NCBI GenBank assembly: GCA_023436885.1 | Contig: JAEZHI010000042.1 | Coordinates: forward strand, 4,780-68,779 | DNA from: Pseudomonadota bacterium | GTDB lineage: Bacteria > Pseudomonadota > Alphaproteobacteria > Rhizobiales > Pleomorphomonadaceae | Length of the DNA stretch: 64,000 nt | Direction of reading: 5' to 3' | Part shown: positions 1-8,548 of the stretch, in pieces | How the letters are laid out: each line of letters starts with the position of its first letter | How positions within the stretch are numbered: position 1 is the first letter of the stretch | The notes under the pieces: model-generated | Database searches by the model: none | Told to the model about the DNA's origin: nothing | What the model saw: the letters and a program-made list of their open reading frames with translations, nothing else | Position numbers and translations under genes: made by a program

Positions 1-124
1 CGTCCCATAAGCTGCATAGTATGCGACAAATTGAATAGGCGAAAACTGTCATCGTAACGACTTGTTTCTATCGCGGCCCATGATGAACCGGCAGCCGCCC
101 CGTCGAGCATTGGGAGCGCGCAAG

Positions 125-155
125 CAAAAACGGCGGGCCTTTCGACCCGCCGTTC
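125..155 (-). terminator. Intrinsic terminator of rpoD
   Basis: Read on the minus strand, a perfect 9-bp stem AACGGCGGG/CCCGCCGTT (129-137 with 146-154) with an 8-base loop runs straight into a short T tract (the A run at 126-130 on the plus strand). It lies about 25 bases beyond the rpoD stop codon and fits a factor-independent terminator for that gene. The remaining sequence from 1 to 124 shows nothing I can name. Confidence 0.85.
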
Positions 156-180
156 TGATTTCTGCTGCCTGCCGGCGTCC

Positions 181-2214
181 TCAGTTGTCGAGGAAACTCC
201 TGAGCTTGCGGCTGCGGCTCGGGTGCTTGAGCTTCCTGAGCGCCTTCGCCTCGATCTGGCGGATGCGTTCGCGCGTCACCGAGAACTGCTGGCCGACTTC
301 TTCCAGCGTGTGGTCGGTGTTCATGCCGATGCCGAAGCGCATGCGTAGCACGCGCTCTTCGCGCGGCGTCAGTGAGGCGAGCACGCGCGTGGTGGTCTCG
401 CGCAGGTTCGACTGGATGGCCGCATCGATCGGCAGGATGGCGTTCTTGTCCTCGATGAAGTCGCCAAGGTGGCTGTCCTCCTCGTCGCCGATCGGCGTTT
501 CGAGGCTGATCGGCTCCTTGGCGATCTTCAGGACCTTGCGCACCTTCTCGAGCGGCATCGCCAGCTTCTCGGCCAGCTCTTCCGGCGTCGGCTCGCGGCC
601 GATCTCGTGCAGCATCTGGCGCGACGTGCGGACGATCTTGTTGATCGTCTCGATCATGTGCACCGGAATGCGGATGGTGCGGGCCTGGTCGGCGATCGAA
701 CGGGTGATCGCCTGCCGGATCCACCACGTGGCGTAGGTCGAGAACTTGTAACCACGGCGGTATTCGAACTTGTCGACCGCCTTCATCAGGCCGATGTTGC
801 CTTCCTGGATCAGGTCGAGGAACTGCAGGCCGCGGTTGGTGTACTTCTTGGCGATGGAGATGACGAGGCGCAAGTTGGCCTCCACCATTTCCTTCTTGGC
901 GATGCGCGCTTCCTTCTCGCCCTTCTGGACGAGGTGGACAATGCGACGGAACTCGCCCGGCTCAAGGCCGGTCTCCGACGACAGCGTCTGGATGGTCTGA
1001 CGCAACTCGCGGATCTCTTCCTTTTCCTTGGCGACGAATTCCTTCCAGCCCTTTGAGGCCAGAGAGGCGACGCGGCGGATCCAGTTGGGATCGAGTTCGG
1101 AAGCCTGATACTGACGCAGGAAATCCTCGCGGCCGACGCCATAGCTTTCGGCGAGGCGGAGGAGCTTGCCCTCGTAGCCCATCAGCTTCTTGTTGATGTC
1201 ATAGAGCTGCTCGACCAGCGCCTCGATGCGCGCCGCGTTGAGGGAGAGCGACTTGACGTCTTCCTGGATCTCTTCCTCGAGCTTCTTGTAGCGGCGCTCC
1301 TGCGACGGGCTGAGCGTGGTGTTCTTGAGCCGGTTCTCGACGTGCTGCTCCTGCAGGCGGCGCAGCTTCTTGAAGTTCTCGGCGATGCGGTCGAAGGTTT
1401 CGAGCACCTTCGGCTTCAGCTCGGCTTCCATGGCCGACAGCGACACGTTGTTCTCCATGTCGTCTTCGTCGGTCATCTCGCCTTCGGGCAGCTCGCCCTC
1501 GGGCCGCTCCTCGCCGTCTTCACCGCGCGGACGGGCTGGGCGCTCCGAAGGCTCTGCGCCTTCTTCCGCGCCCTCTTCGCCACCCTCGCCCTCGAACGGC
1601 AGGTCGCCGCCCTTGCCGTCCGGGCCGGCATAGGTCGCTTCGAGGTCGATGATGTCGCGCAGGAGGATCTTGCCCTCGTTGAGCTCATCGCGCCAGAAGA
1701 TGATGGCCTGGAACGTCAGCGGGCTCTCGCAAAGACCGGCGATCATCGCCTCGCGACCGGCCTCGATGCGCTTGGCAATGGCGATTTCGCCCTCGCGGGA
1801 GAGCAGCTCCACCGAACCCATCTCGCGCAGATACATGCGCACGGGGTCGTCTGTGCGGTCGGTCGGCTCGCGCGTCGTCGTCGTCTTGGCAACGGCGGTG
1901 CCGGTGGACTCGGCAACCTCGCCCTCTTCATCCGACGCACCATCATCGCCGGCGGGAGCCTCTTCGGCCTCCTCGGAATCGACAACGTTGATGCCCATGT
2001 CGGAGAGCATGGCGTAAATGTCTTCGATCTGATCGGACGAGTTCTGGTCCGACGGAAGAACTTCGTTCAGTTCGTCATAGGTTACATAGCCGCGCTTCTT
2101 GGCGAGCTTGATCATCCGCTTGACGGCGGCATCGCTGAGGTCGAGAAGCGGACCGTCCGGCCCTTCGCCAGCGGTATCCTGGACTTCGTCGTTTTCGGTG
2201 GCCTTGCTTGCCAT
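181..2214 (-). CDS. rpoD: RNA polymerase primary sigma factor RpoD (sigma-70)
   Basis: Housekeeping sigma factor that directs RNA polymerase to -35/-10 promoters. The 677-residue protein has region 1.1 at the N-terminus (SDQIEDIYAMLSDMGINVVD), a long acidic non-conserved region, region 2 with TYATWWIRQAITRSIADQAR, and region 4 with the helix-turn-helix TLEEVGQQFSVTRERIRQIE near the C-terminus. A longer reading frame opens at 2283, but the ATG at 2214 has GGAG six bases upstream, so it is preferred. It follows dnaG on the same strand with about 300 bases between them that hold a promoter candidate. A strong terminator follows. Identity is certain; only the start is a choice. Confidence 0.97.
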   Translation of the reverse strand: MASKATENDEVQDTAGEGPDGPLLDLSDAAVKRMIKLAKKRGYVTYDELNEVLPSDQNSSDQIEDIYAMLSDMGINVVDSEEAEEAPAGDDGASDEEGEVAESTGTAVAKTTTTREPTDRTDDPVRMYLREMGSVELLSREGEIAIAKRIEAGREAMIAGLCESPLTFQAIIFWRDELNEGKILLRDIIDLEATYAGPDGKGGDLPFEGEGGEEGAEEGAEPSERPARPRGEDGEERPEGELPEGEMTDEDDMENNVSLSAMEAELKPKVLETFDRIAENFKKLRRLQEQHVENRLKNTTLSPSQERRYKKLEEEIQEDVKSLSLNAARIEALVEQLYDINKKLMGYEGKLLRLAESYGVGREDFLRQYQASELDPNWIRRVASLASKGWKEFVAKEKEEIRELRQTIQTLSSETGLEPGEFRRIVHLVQKGEKEARIAKKEMVEANLRLVISIAKKYTNRGLQFLDLIQEGNIGLMKAVDKFEYRRGYKFSTYATWWIRQAITRSIADQARTIRIPVHMIETINKIVRTSRQMLHEIGREPTPEELAEKLAMPLEKVRKVLKIAKEPISLETPIGDEEDSHLGDFIEDKNAILPIDAAIQSNLRETTTRVLASLTPREERVLRMRFGIGMNTDHTLEEVGQQFSVTRERIRQIEAKALRKLKHPSRSRKLRSFLDN

Positions 2215-2433
2215 AGTCATCTCCGCCGTCCGCCGGGCGCCGGGCGCCTCGCGTCTCTGCTCGCTCAACTCGCCAAGGGGCAAAAAGGTCCCAACCGGCG
2301 GTTCGCGCTTACCAATAGGGGGGATGCCTTAAGCCGAACTTAACCCTGGCGTTCTGGAAAACGCATGGTAACGCTGCGGCCATAGGCAAATAGGCGGGCC
2401 GCTGCCGACCCGCCGAAAATCCCCGGAAAGGTG

Positions 2434-2461
2434 TATTTAGCGGCGCAAACGGATTCCGCAA
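2434..2461 (-). promoter_or_regulatory. Candidate sigma-70 promoter of rpoD
   Basis: On the minus strand TTGCGG (2456-2461) and TAAATA (2434-2439) are separated by 16 bases, a reasonable match to a primary-sigma promoter. Transcription would start near 2427 and give a leader of about 210 bases before rpoD. It lies directly downstream of the GANTC cluster. Assigned by eye only. Confidence 0.5.
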
Positions 2462-2509
2462 GGGTGATTCGTCAGAGAATCTTTCGAATCGGGAATGATT
2501 CGTCGAATC
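2452..2509. promoter_or_regulatory. Cluster of six GANTC (CcrM) sites between dnaG and rpoD
   Basis: Six GANTC pentamers begin at 2452, 2466, 2477, 2486, 2497 and 2505, all within 58 bases. GANTC is the methylation target of the cell-cycle methyltransferase CcrM of Alphaproteobacteria, and methylated sites in promoters recruit GcrA. The last two form a perfect 15-base odd palindrome (2496-2510, arms TGATTCG/CGAATCA). The cluster overlaps and precedes the candidate rpoD promoter. The sites are seen directly; the regulatory role is inferred. Confidence 0.6.
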
Positions 2510-2513
2510 AGGC

Positions 2514-4538
2514 CTATTTCCACAATGCGGGTTGCGACGATGGACCACCAGTCGTGGCGTTGCGGATGGCTTTCGCCTCCTCCGCCAGCTCCTGCTCGCG
2601 ACGGATCAGTTCCTCGCGGCGCCGGTTGAGATCGCGCGTCAGCTCGTAGATGTAGGTCGTGAAGTTCTCGTCGGTATCCGCCGTAACCGTGTTCATGTCG
2701 CGCTCGATGTCGGCGGAGAGTGCCCGGAGACACAGACGCTCGATAAGCAGTTCGAAACAGGTCTCGACGAAGCTCTCCGGCGGATGGAAGCGCAGGATGG
2801 GCAGCCGTTCCCGGAGCTTGTGGCCGCGGCCGATGCTGACGCCGTCCTCGCGCTTCATCTCGTCGCCGTGCACCTCGTTGAGCACGAAGTAGAAGCGGGC
2901 ATCGAGCCCCTCGTAGAAATCGGAAACGGAGTCGGCATCGAAATCGACGGCAATGCGGTAGAGCGCCTGCTTGAAGTCCTCTAGGGCGGCAACATGAAAG
3001 TCCAGCCGGGCGAGCCGGTCCATGTTGGCTTCATAGAGGTCGGGATATTCAACGGCGAGGCCGAGCAAGACGCGCTCTATATTGGCAAGATCCGGCTCGT
3101 TGGGCGCGCGCATCTCAGCTGATACGGCCAACCCCTGCTGCCCTTCGCGGCGCTCGCCGCTTCCTCTGAAATCGCCGCGGCCTTCGCCTCGAAACTCACC
3201 TCTTCCCTTGCCACGAAACTCGCCGCGCCCCTCGCCCCGTCCTCGCTGATCGTGGCTCCAGAACAGCTCGGACATGTTGACGCGCAGCGCCAGGCGATAG
3301 CGCCGCGCCACTCGCTCGTCCTTGATCTGGCGAACCAGTTCGTCGATGCGCGCTTCCAGCGCCGCCTTGCGCTCGGGCGTATCGACGCGAGCGTCGGCCG
3401 CCTCGCGGTCCCACAGCACTTCCGACAAGGGCCGAGCCTTGGCCACTTCGGCAAGGAAGGCGTCGGCACCGCCGGAGCGCACGATGTCGTCGGGGTCCTG
3501 GCCGCCGGGCAGGAAGCAGAAGTTGAAGGAATAGCCGCTCCTCAAGGCCGGCAGAATGCGATCGATCGCCCGGTGGGCCGCCGACACGCCGGCCTTGTCG
3601 CCGTCAAAGCAGATCACCGGCTCGGCGGCAAAACGCCAGAGGCGAGCGATGTGATCCTCGGTGAATGCAGTGCCGAGGGCAGCGGTGACGTTGCGGATGC
3701 CGGCCTGATAGACCGAGATTGCATCCATGTAGCCTTCGGTGACGATGATCGTGCCGGACTTGTGTGCCGCCTCGCGCGCCCGATGGACGTTGAACAGCAT
3801 CGTCCCCTTGTGGAAGAGCGGCGTCTCCGGCGAGTTGAGGTATTTCGGCTGCCCTTCCGGGTCGAGCGTGCGGCCGCCGAAGGCAACGACGCGGCCGCGC
3901 TCGTCGTGGATGGGGATCATCAGCCGGCCACGGAAGCGGTCGTAGGAGGCGCGCCCATCCTCCGGCTTGATCAAGAGACCGGCGGCGATGCCCGTCTCTT
4001 CCTTGACGTCGTTCTGAATGAGGTGCCGCTTCAGCGCATCGCGCTCGTCGGGCGCATAGCCGAAGCGGAACTCGATCGAGGTCTTTTCGAGAATGCCACG
4101 CTTCAGCATATACTCGCGGGCCGGCTTGCCCTCGGGTGAGCGCAGCTTCTGCTCGAAGAACTTGGCGGCGATTTCGCAGGCGCCAGCCAGATCGACCCGC
4201 ACCGCCTCGCGCTCGCGGTCGCGCGGGTCGGCCTTGGGCAGCGTCACGCCGGCTTCCTCGGCCAGCCGCTCGACCGCCTCGGGGAAGGTCAACCCCTCGG
4301 TTTCAGTGACGAACTTGAAGTGGTCGCCCGTCGCTCCGCAGCCGAAGCAATGGTAGATGCCGCGCCGGTCGTCGCAGTGGAAGGACGACGTCTTTTCTTT
4401 GTGAAACGGGCAGCAGGCCCAGAAATCGCCGCGCGCCGGCTGGCTCTTGCGTTTGTCGTAAGTGACGCGCCGTCCCACCACCTGGCTGATCGGCAGCCGG
4501 GCTCGGATCTGGTCGAGAAGGGACGGTTCAAAGCGCAT
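2514..4538 (-). CDS. dnaG: DNA primase DnaG
   Basis: Synthesises RNA primers at the replication fork and works with the DnaB helicase. The 674-residue protein shows the CHC2 zinc ribbon (C43-x2-H46-x17-C64-x2-C67), the primase core and the TOPRIM motifs TEGYMDAI (E268) and FDGDKAG (D312, D314), followed by a C-terminal helicase-interaction region. Between core and C-terminal domain, residues 432-464 form an Arg-Gly-rich repeat of a GRGEFRG-type unit, which is unusual. The ATG at 4538 begins MRFEPSLLDQIRARLPI, the expected DnaG N-terminus. rpoD lies downstream on the same strand, the common primase-sigma order. Confidence 0.97.
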   Translation of the reverse strand: MRFEPSLLDQIRARLPISQVVGRRVTYDKRKSQPARGDFWACCPFHKEKTSSFHCDDRRGIYHCFGCGATGDHFKFVTETEGLTFPEAVERLAEEAGVTLPKADPRDREREAVRVDLAGACEIAAKFFEQKLRSPEGKPAREYMLKRGILEKTSIEFRFGYAPDERDALKRHLIQNDVKEETGIAAGLLIKPEDGRASYDRFRGRLMIPIHDERGRVVAFGGRTLDPEGQPKYLNSPETPLFHKGTMLFNVHRAREAAHKSGTIIVTEGYMDAISVYQAGIRNVTAALGTAFTEDHIARLWRFAAEPVICFDGDKAGVSAAHRAIDRILPALRSGYSFNFCFLPGGQDPDDIVRSGGADAFLAEVAKARPLSEVLWDREAADARVDTPERKAALEARIDELVRQIKDERVARRYRLALRVNMSELFWSHDQRGRGEGRGEFRGKGRGEFRGEGRGDFRGSGERREGQQGLAVSAEMRAPNEPDLANIERVLLGLAVEYPDLYEANMDRLARLDFHVAALEDFKQALYRIAVDFDADSVSDFYEGLDARFYFVLNEVHGDEMKREDGVSIGRGHKLRERLPILRFHPPESFVETCFELLIERLCLRALSADIERDMNTVTADTDENFTTYIYELTRDLNRRREELIRREQELAEEAKAIRNATTGGPSSQPALWK
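3147..3245 (-). repeat. Arg-Gly-rich repeat linker within dnaG
   Basis: About 33 codons (residues 432-464) encode tandem copies of a short R-G-(E/K)-G-R-G-(E/D)-F unit, with matching near-repeats in the DNA. The stretch is strongly basic-acidic, low in complexity and probably disordered. It lies at the hinge between the TOPRIM core and the helicase-binding domain. Confidence 0.8.
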
Positions 4539-4903
4539 GCTTTATCGGTACTTTTCTAACGCAAACAGACATCAGACTGCCGGAAATGGGCCGCCAATCT
4601 GGCAAGTCTGAATGAAAATAATAGCGTCGACTGACGGCCAAGCGCCATTGCCGGTTGGAGGTTTATTTTCAGCGGAGCACCAGAAGCCTCGCTTCTCCGC
4701 CGTTTTCAGGCGCGATGCTTAATGCAATCGTGCAATTTCAGAAATGCAATTTTGACGTCAGATTGCAATTCGATCTGCTGCATTTCCGCGTCAGGCCCAC
4801 CATCGCCCATATTCCGGCAGAAAGCGGTTGGCATCATGCTGTAAGCCAATTTGGCCTAGCAGCGGAAATGGCTGAGGTTGGCAAATCGGCAGCGCCCATA
4901 GCA
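4539..4903. other. Intergenic region upstream of dnaG with TGCAAT repeats
   Basis: These 365 bases separate dnaG from the end of a LysR gene and hold no convincing gene. They are more AT-rich than their surroundings and carry four copies of TGCAAT in the same orientation, starting at 4723, 4731, 4745 and 4764. A hairpin AGAAGC/GCTTCT sits near 4680-4695. The dnaG promoter should lie here, but no clear -35/-10 pair stood out. Confidence 0.5.
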
Positions 4904-5767
4904 CTATTGCACTGACGCATTCACGAGATGGTCCGATACGGTCGAGATGAACGCGCGAAGACGCTGAAGACGCCGTAGGTCCCGGTGGTATCCCATCCAG
5001 ATGTCTCGCGCTGGCGGCGGCGCCGGCAGTTCCAGCCTGCGGATACCGGGGATCTGATTGCCGACTACGCGGGGCAGGACAGCGATGCCGACACCTTGCC
5101 TGCACATCCGCCCCTGGACGTTGCGGTTGTTCGATCGCAGGACCGGTCTCGCGTTGGGGAAGCTCTCGATGAGCCACGCGATATCAGGGAAATGGCCCGT
5201 GGATGTGTCGTGGGTGATCAGCCGGAAACCAGCCCCATCGCCATATTTGGGATCAGGCGCCTCCTCGGCAATGTAGACGCCATATTCGAGCCTGAAGAGA
5301 CGCCGTTGAACGACATCGGCATTTTCGAACGGAACGATGCGAAACGCGACGTCGGCCTCCCGCTGGGCGAGGTTGAACAGGCGTGTGCCGGTCAGGATTT
5401 CGACATCCACATTGGGATAGGCCTTCGAGAAATCCGCCAGGATCGGAGGCAAGACATAAGCCCCGAACCAATCCGCTGATGAAATGCGCAGACTGCCTTC
5501 GAGATTCTGCTCCTCCCCAGCGAGCCGGCGCTCCATGGCCAACGCGCCCTCTTCCATCTGCTCGGCCAGCGCGATGATCCCGTGGCCCTCGTCGGTCAGA
5601 ACGAGACCGTCCGCAGTCCGCTGGAAAAGCGTGTGACCGATCGCCTGCTCAAGTGCGCGGAGGCGCCGGCCGACGGTCGGGTGGCTTGTCTGAAGAGAAC
5701 GCGCGGCAGCGCCGAGCGTGCCGGACCGCGCAATAGCAAGAAAGATTCTGACGTCACTCCATTCCAT
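4904..5767 (-). CDS. LysR-family transcriptional regulator
   Basis: LysR-type regulator of 287 residues. It has an N-terminal winged helix-turn-helix (RIFLAIARSGTLGAAARSLQ, then SHPTVGRRLRALEQAIG) and a periplasmic-binding-like effector domain from about residue 90. The reading frame opens at 5809, but the second ATG at 5767 begins the typical MEWSDVRIF and has a GGTGG motif in front, so it is preferred. It is divergent from the SDR-hydrolase-VOC genes starting at 5949. A LysR-type inverted repeat lies between them (5825-5842), so it probably controls that operon and itself. The effector is unknown. Confidence 0.88.
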   Translation of the reverse strand: MEWSDVRIFLAIARSGTLGAAARSLQTSHPTVGRRLRALEQAIGHTLFQRTADGLVLTDEGHGIIALAEQMEEGALAMERRLAGEEQNLEGSLRISSADWFGAYVLPPILADFSKAYPNVDVEILTGTRLFNLAQREADVAFRIVPFENADVVQRRLFRLEYGVYIAEEAPDPKYGDGAGFRLITHDTSTGHFPDIAWLIESFPNARPVLRSNNRNVQGRMCRQGVGIAVLPRVVGNQIPGIRRLELPAPPPARDIWMGYHRDLRRLQRLRAFISTVSDHLVNASVQ

Positions 5768-5824
5768 CGCGACCACCCGAACAAAACTGAACGCCGAGAG
5801 TACAATCATGTCAGTTAAAGAACA

Positions 5825-5842
5825 AATCTAAGCGTCTAGATT
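5825..5842. promoter_or_regulatory. Candidate LysR operator
   Basis: Perfect inverted repeat AATCTA-N6-TAGATT in the divergent region between the LysR gene and the SDR gene. It contains the T-N11-A core typical of LysR-type sites. Position and symmetry support the role; binding is inferred. Confidence 0.55.
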
Positions 5843-5948
5843 ATCGCCATCGTCTGAAGCGGTCTCCTTCGTTGGATTCTCCGCCTTATGGGCCGGTCAG
5901 CGCCGGCGGGTTCTTTTCGCAAGGTGATGGCAACTCGGAGAAAAGATA

Positions 5949-6773
5949 ATGAAAACTTGGCTCATCACAGGCTGCTCAAGCGGCTTCGGCCAGCGGCTCG
6001 CGCTGGCTGCAGCACAGCGCGGCGATCGTGTCATCGCGACGGCCCGCCATGTCGAGACGATCAAGGAAATGGCCGAGCCTTTCGGCGGCCGCATGATCAC
6101 CTTGCCGCTCGACGTGACCGATGCGGCAGCGGCCCAGGCAGCGGTCGCAAAGGCGGTCGAAACCTTTGGCGGGTTTGACGTGCTCGTGAACAATGCCGGC
6201 TACGGGCTGTTCGGCGCGATCGAGGAAGGCACGCCCGAAGAATATCGGCCGATGTTCGAGGTGAACGTCTTCGGTCTGATCGAAACCACCAGAGCCGCCC
6301 TGCCCGTCCTGCGGCGTTCGGGCGGAACGATCGTCAACATGTCGTCCGGCGCGGGCATCGCGGGCAGCGGCGGTGGCGGTTACTACAACGCCGCCAAGTT
6401 CGCGGTGGAGGGAATTTCCGAAGCGCTCGCCGGCGAGCTGGAGCCGCTCGGCATTCGCGTGCTGATCGTCGAGCCCGGGCCGTTTCGCACCGACTTCCTT
6501 GGCCGCTCGATCAGGATGGCGGCCAACGAGATGCCGGAATACGCCGCGAGCTCGCGCAAGCACTACCGCGAAACCAGCAACGGCAATCAGGCGGGCGATC
6601 CGGACAAGGCGATAGCGGTGATCCTGCAGGCAGTCGACGCCGATGACGCCCCGCTTCATCTGCCGCTCGGCCCGATCGCGCACGCAATCGCCGAGCGAAA
6701 GCTGGCTGCCTTCCGCAGCGATATCGACGCCTGGCGCGACGTCTCGATTGCCACCGATTTCGACCAGCCCTGA
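5949..6773 (+). CDS. Short-chain dehydrogenase/reductase (SDR)
   Basis: Classical SDR oxidoreductase of 274 residues. It shows the cofactor motif TGCSSGFG (residues 8-15), NNAG (81-84), the catalytic Ser region NMSSGAG, and Tyr146-x3-Lys150 in GYYNAAKFAVEGISEAL. It starts at an ATG preceded by GGAG and leads a likely operon with an alpha/beta hydrolase (47-base gap) and a VOC protein. The divergent LysR regulator probably controls the set. Substrate is unknown. Members of this subgroup with TGCSSGFG are usually annotated only as oxidoreductases. Confidence 0.88.
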   Translation: MKTWLITGCSSGFGQRLALAAAQRGDRVIATARHVETIKEMAEPFGGRMITLPLDVTDAAAAQAAVAKAVETFGGFDVLVNNAGYGLFGAIEEGTPEEYRPMFEVNVFGLIETTRAALPVLRRSGGTIVNMSSGAGIAGSGGGGYYNAAKFAVEGISEALAGELEPLGIRVLIVEPGPFRTDFLGRSIRMAANEMPEYAASSRKHYRETSNGNQAGDPDKAIAVILQAVDADDAPLHLPLGPIAHAIAERKLAAFRSDIDAWRDVSIATDFDQP

Positions 6774-6820
6774 ACGCTGGCAGCGAGCTCTGAACCTCAA
6801 CATCTGACTGGAAGGCGATC

Positions 6821-7669
6821 ATGATCGCAACCTTGAAGGGGTTTACCCAGCAACTGGTGCCGGTGAACGGCATCAAGATCAACGCCGTCACGGGAGGCTC
6901 GGGGCCGCCGATCCTTCTGCTCCACGGCTGGCCGGAAACATGGTGGGAATGGCACGATGTGATGCCGCTGCTCGCCGAGCATTTCAGCGTGGTGGCCATC
7001 GATCTACGCGGCGCCGGCTTTTCCGACTGCCCGCTCGACGGCTACGATAAGGCCACCATGGCGCGCGACGCGCACGAAGTCATGGTTGCCCTCGGGCATG
7101 AACGTTACGCCGTGTGCGGCCATGACATTGGTGGAATGGTGGCGTTGCCTCAGGCCGCGATCTATCGGGACGCTGTTACCCACCTGGCCGTCCTCGACGT
7201 TCCGCTTCCCGGCTGGACCGGATGGGAAGCGACGACCGCTGCGCTTTGGCACTTCGGCTTCCACATGAACCGGGATCTGCCCGAGCGCCTGATCCATGGC
7301 CGTGAATATGACTATGTCTCGACCTTCATGGCCGAGCGGTTCTACGATCACAGCACCTTCAATCCGGCTGATATCGAGATCTACGCCAAGGCGATGGCGA
7401 TGCCTGGCCGCACGCGTGGCGGCATGGAATGGTATCGCGCCCTCACCGCCGATCATGCGGCTGCACTCGAGTACAAGAAGCAGCCGCTCGAGATCCCGGT
7501 GCTTGGCCTGGGTGGAGACCAGCGCTTCGGTGCGCAAATGGTGCCGATGCTCAAGGAATTCGCCACCAACGTGACGGGCGGCCCGATCGCGCGGTGCAGC
7601 CACTATGTAGCGGACGAGCGGCCAGTTGAAGTCGCCACCGCTCTGATCGATTTCCTCAAGACCAATTGA
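6821..7669 (+). CDS. Alpha/beta hydrolase, epoxide hydrolase/haloacid dehalogenase-like
   Basis: Cytosolic alpha/beta hydrolase of 282 residues. The oxyanion motif HGWP (35-38) and a nucleophile elbow GHDIGG with Asp102 in place of Ser point to the epoxide hydrolase or haloalkane/fluoroacetate dehalogenase branch. CSHYVADERP near the C-terminus supplies the catalytic His. It lies between an SDR and a VOC-family protein, which suggests a small catabolic or detoxification pathway. The true substrate cannot be told; an ester substrate is less likely because of the Asp nucleophile. Confidence 0.85.
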   Translation: MIATLKGFTQQLVPVNGIKINAVTGGSGPPILLLHGWPETWWEWHDVMPLLAEHFSVVAIDLRGAGFSDCPLDGYDKATMARDAHEVMVALGHERYAVCGHDIGGMVALPQAAIYRDAVTHLAVLDVPLPGWTGWEATTAALWHFGFHMNRDLPERLIHGREYDYVSTFMAERFYDHSTFNPADIEIYAKAMAMPGRTRGGMEWYRALTADHAAALEYKKQPLEIPVLGLGGDQRFGAQMVPMLKEFATNVTGGPIARCSHYVADERPVEVATALIDFLKTN

Positions 7670-7730
7670 AACTCTGCGCCCGCGCCGTCTTGGGCCGGGC
7701 GGATTCAATAAATTGAGAAAGGAAACAGCC

Positions 7731-8261
7731 ATGACTGCCCCCATCATTCGCGGCGTCAATCATATCGGCATCACGGTGCCCGACATCGAAGCAGCAAAGT
7801 CGTTCCTGGTGGAAGCCTTCGACGGCCAGGTGATCTATCAGTCTTTCGGACCGCAGGATCCGCCGCGGCAGGGACCCGAGTTCGAGAGGGCCGTCGGCGC
7901 TTTTCCCGGAACGGTCGTGCGTGGGCAGGCAATGGTCAAGATCGGAACCGGCCCCGATATCGAGCTCTTCGAAATGCACGGTCCCGAGCAGGCCCTGCCG
8001 ATCCGGGCGAGCGACATCGGCATCACACACTTCGCTCTCTACACCGACGACATCGACGCATCGGTCGAGCGCTTCGAGAAAGCGGGAGGCACGGCCCTCA
8101 CCGCGCCGCGCGCTATTCCCTATGCCACCGAGAAAGGTCCCGGAAACAAGGTCTGCTACTGCCGCATGCCCTGGGGCACGACGATGGAATTCATCACCAC
8201 GCCGGACCGCATGGCCTATCACGACCAGACGGATCTGCGCAGATGGCAGGACGAGGACTGA
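7731..8261 (+). CDS. VOC (glyoxalase/dioxygenase-fold) family protein
   Basis: Metal-binding vicinal-oxygen-chelate fold of 176 residues with two beta-alpha-beta-beta-beta repeats. Repeat one begins NHIGITVPDIEAAKSFL and repeat two begins ITHFALYTDDIDASVERF. The C-terminal MEFIT supplies a typical metal-ligand Glu. The frame opens at 7713, but ATG 7731 has AGGAAA five bases ahead. It is third in the SDR-hydrolase-VOC group. It could be a glyoxalase-like lyase, an isomerase or a ring-cleavage dioxygenase; the sequence does not decide. Confidence 0.85.
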   Translation: MTAPIIRGVNHIGITVPDIEAAKSFLVEAFDGQVIYQSFGPQDPPRQGPEFERAVGAFPGTVVRGQAMVKIGTGPDIELFEMHGPEQALPIRASDIGITHFALYTDDIDASVERFEKAGGTALTAPRAIPYATEKGPGNKVCYCRMPWGTTMEFITTPDRMAYHDQTDLRRWQDED

Positions 8262-8548
8262 GCACGGCGCGAAAAGGGACCAGCATCATCCGACCGGAGT
8301 GCAACGAGAACCGACAAGATGATGCGTGCAAATAGGAGTTAGCGTGCAAATAGGAGTTAGAGTGCCAATCGACCGCGCCCGCGATGCGCTACGGGCGGCG
8401 AGCTGCACGGAAACTTAGTTTCTTCGGTAAGCTAGTCGTCCCCGGTCACGGCATCTTGCGAAGACGGCCGCATCCTGAACAGATAATACCACTATTCAGG
8501 CGGCCCGATTCCGCCATCTGTTTGCAAACATCGTCCTGGGGAGCTCCG
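8262..8548. other. Intergenic region with an 18-bp tandem duplication
   Basis: 287 bases without a supported gene. A frame runs through part of it into the next gene, but its N-terminal 55 residues look non-coding (very basic, no ribosome site). A perfect tandem duplication of 18 bases lies at 8325-8360. Confidence 0.5.
8325..8360. repeat. Perfect 18-bp tandem repeat
   Basis: The 18-base unit CGTGCAAATAGGAGTTAG occurs at 8325-8342 and again at 8343-8360 without mismatch, and a partial third copy (AGTGCCA) follows. Each unit contains AGGAG, but no start codon sits at the right distance. Confidence 0.9.

Noticed and set aside
1342..2343. Long open frame antisense to rpoD
   Set aside because: It mirrors the codon pattern of a high-GC gene on the other strand and has no ribosome site or recognisable protein features.
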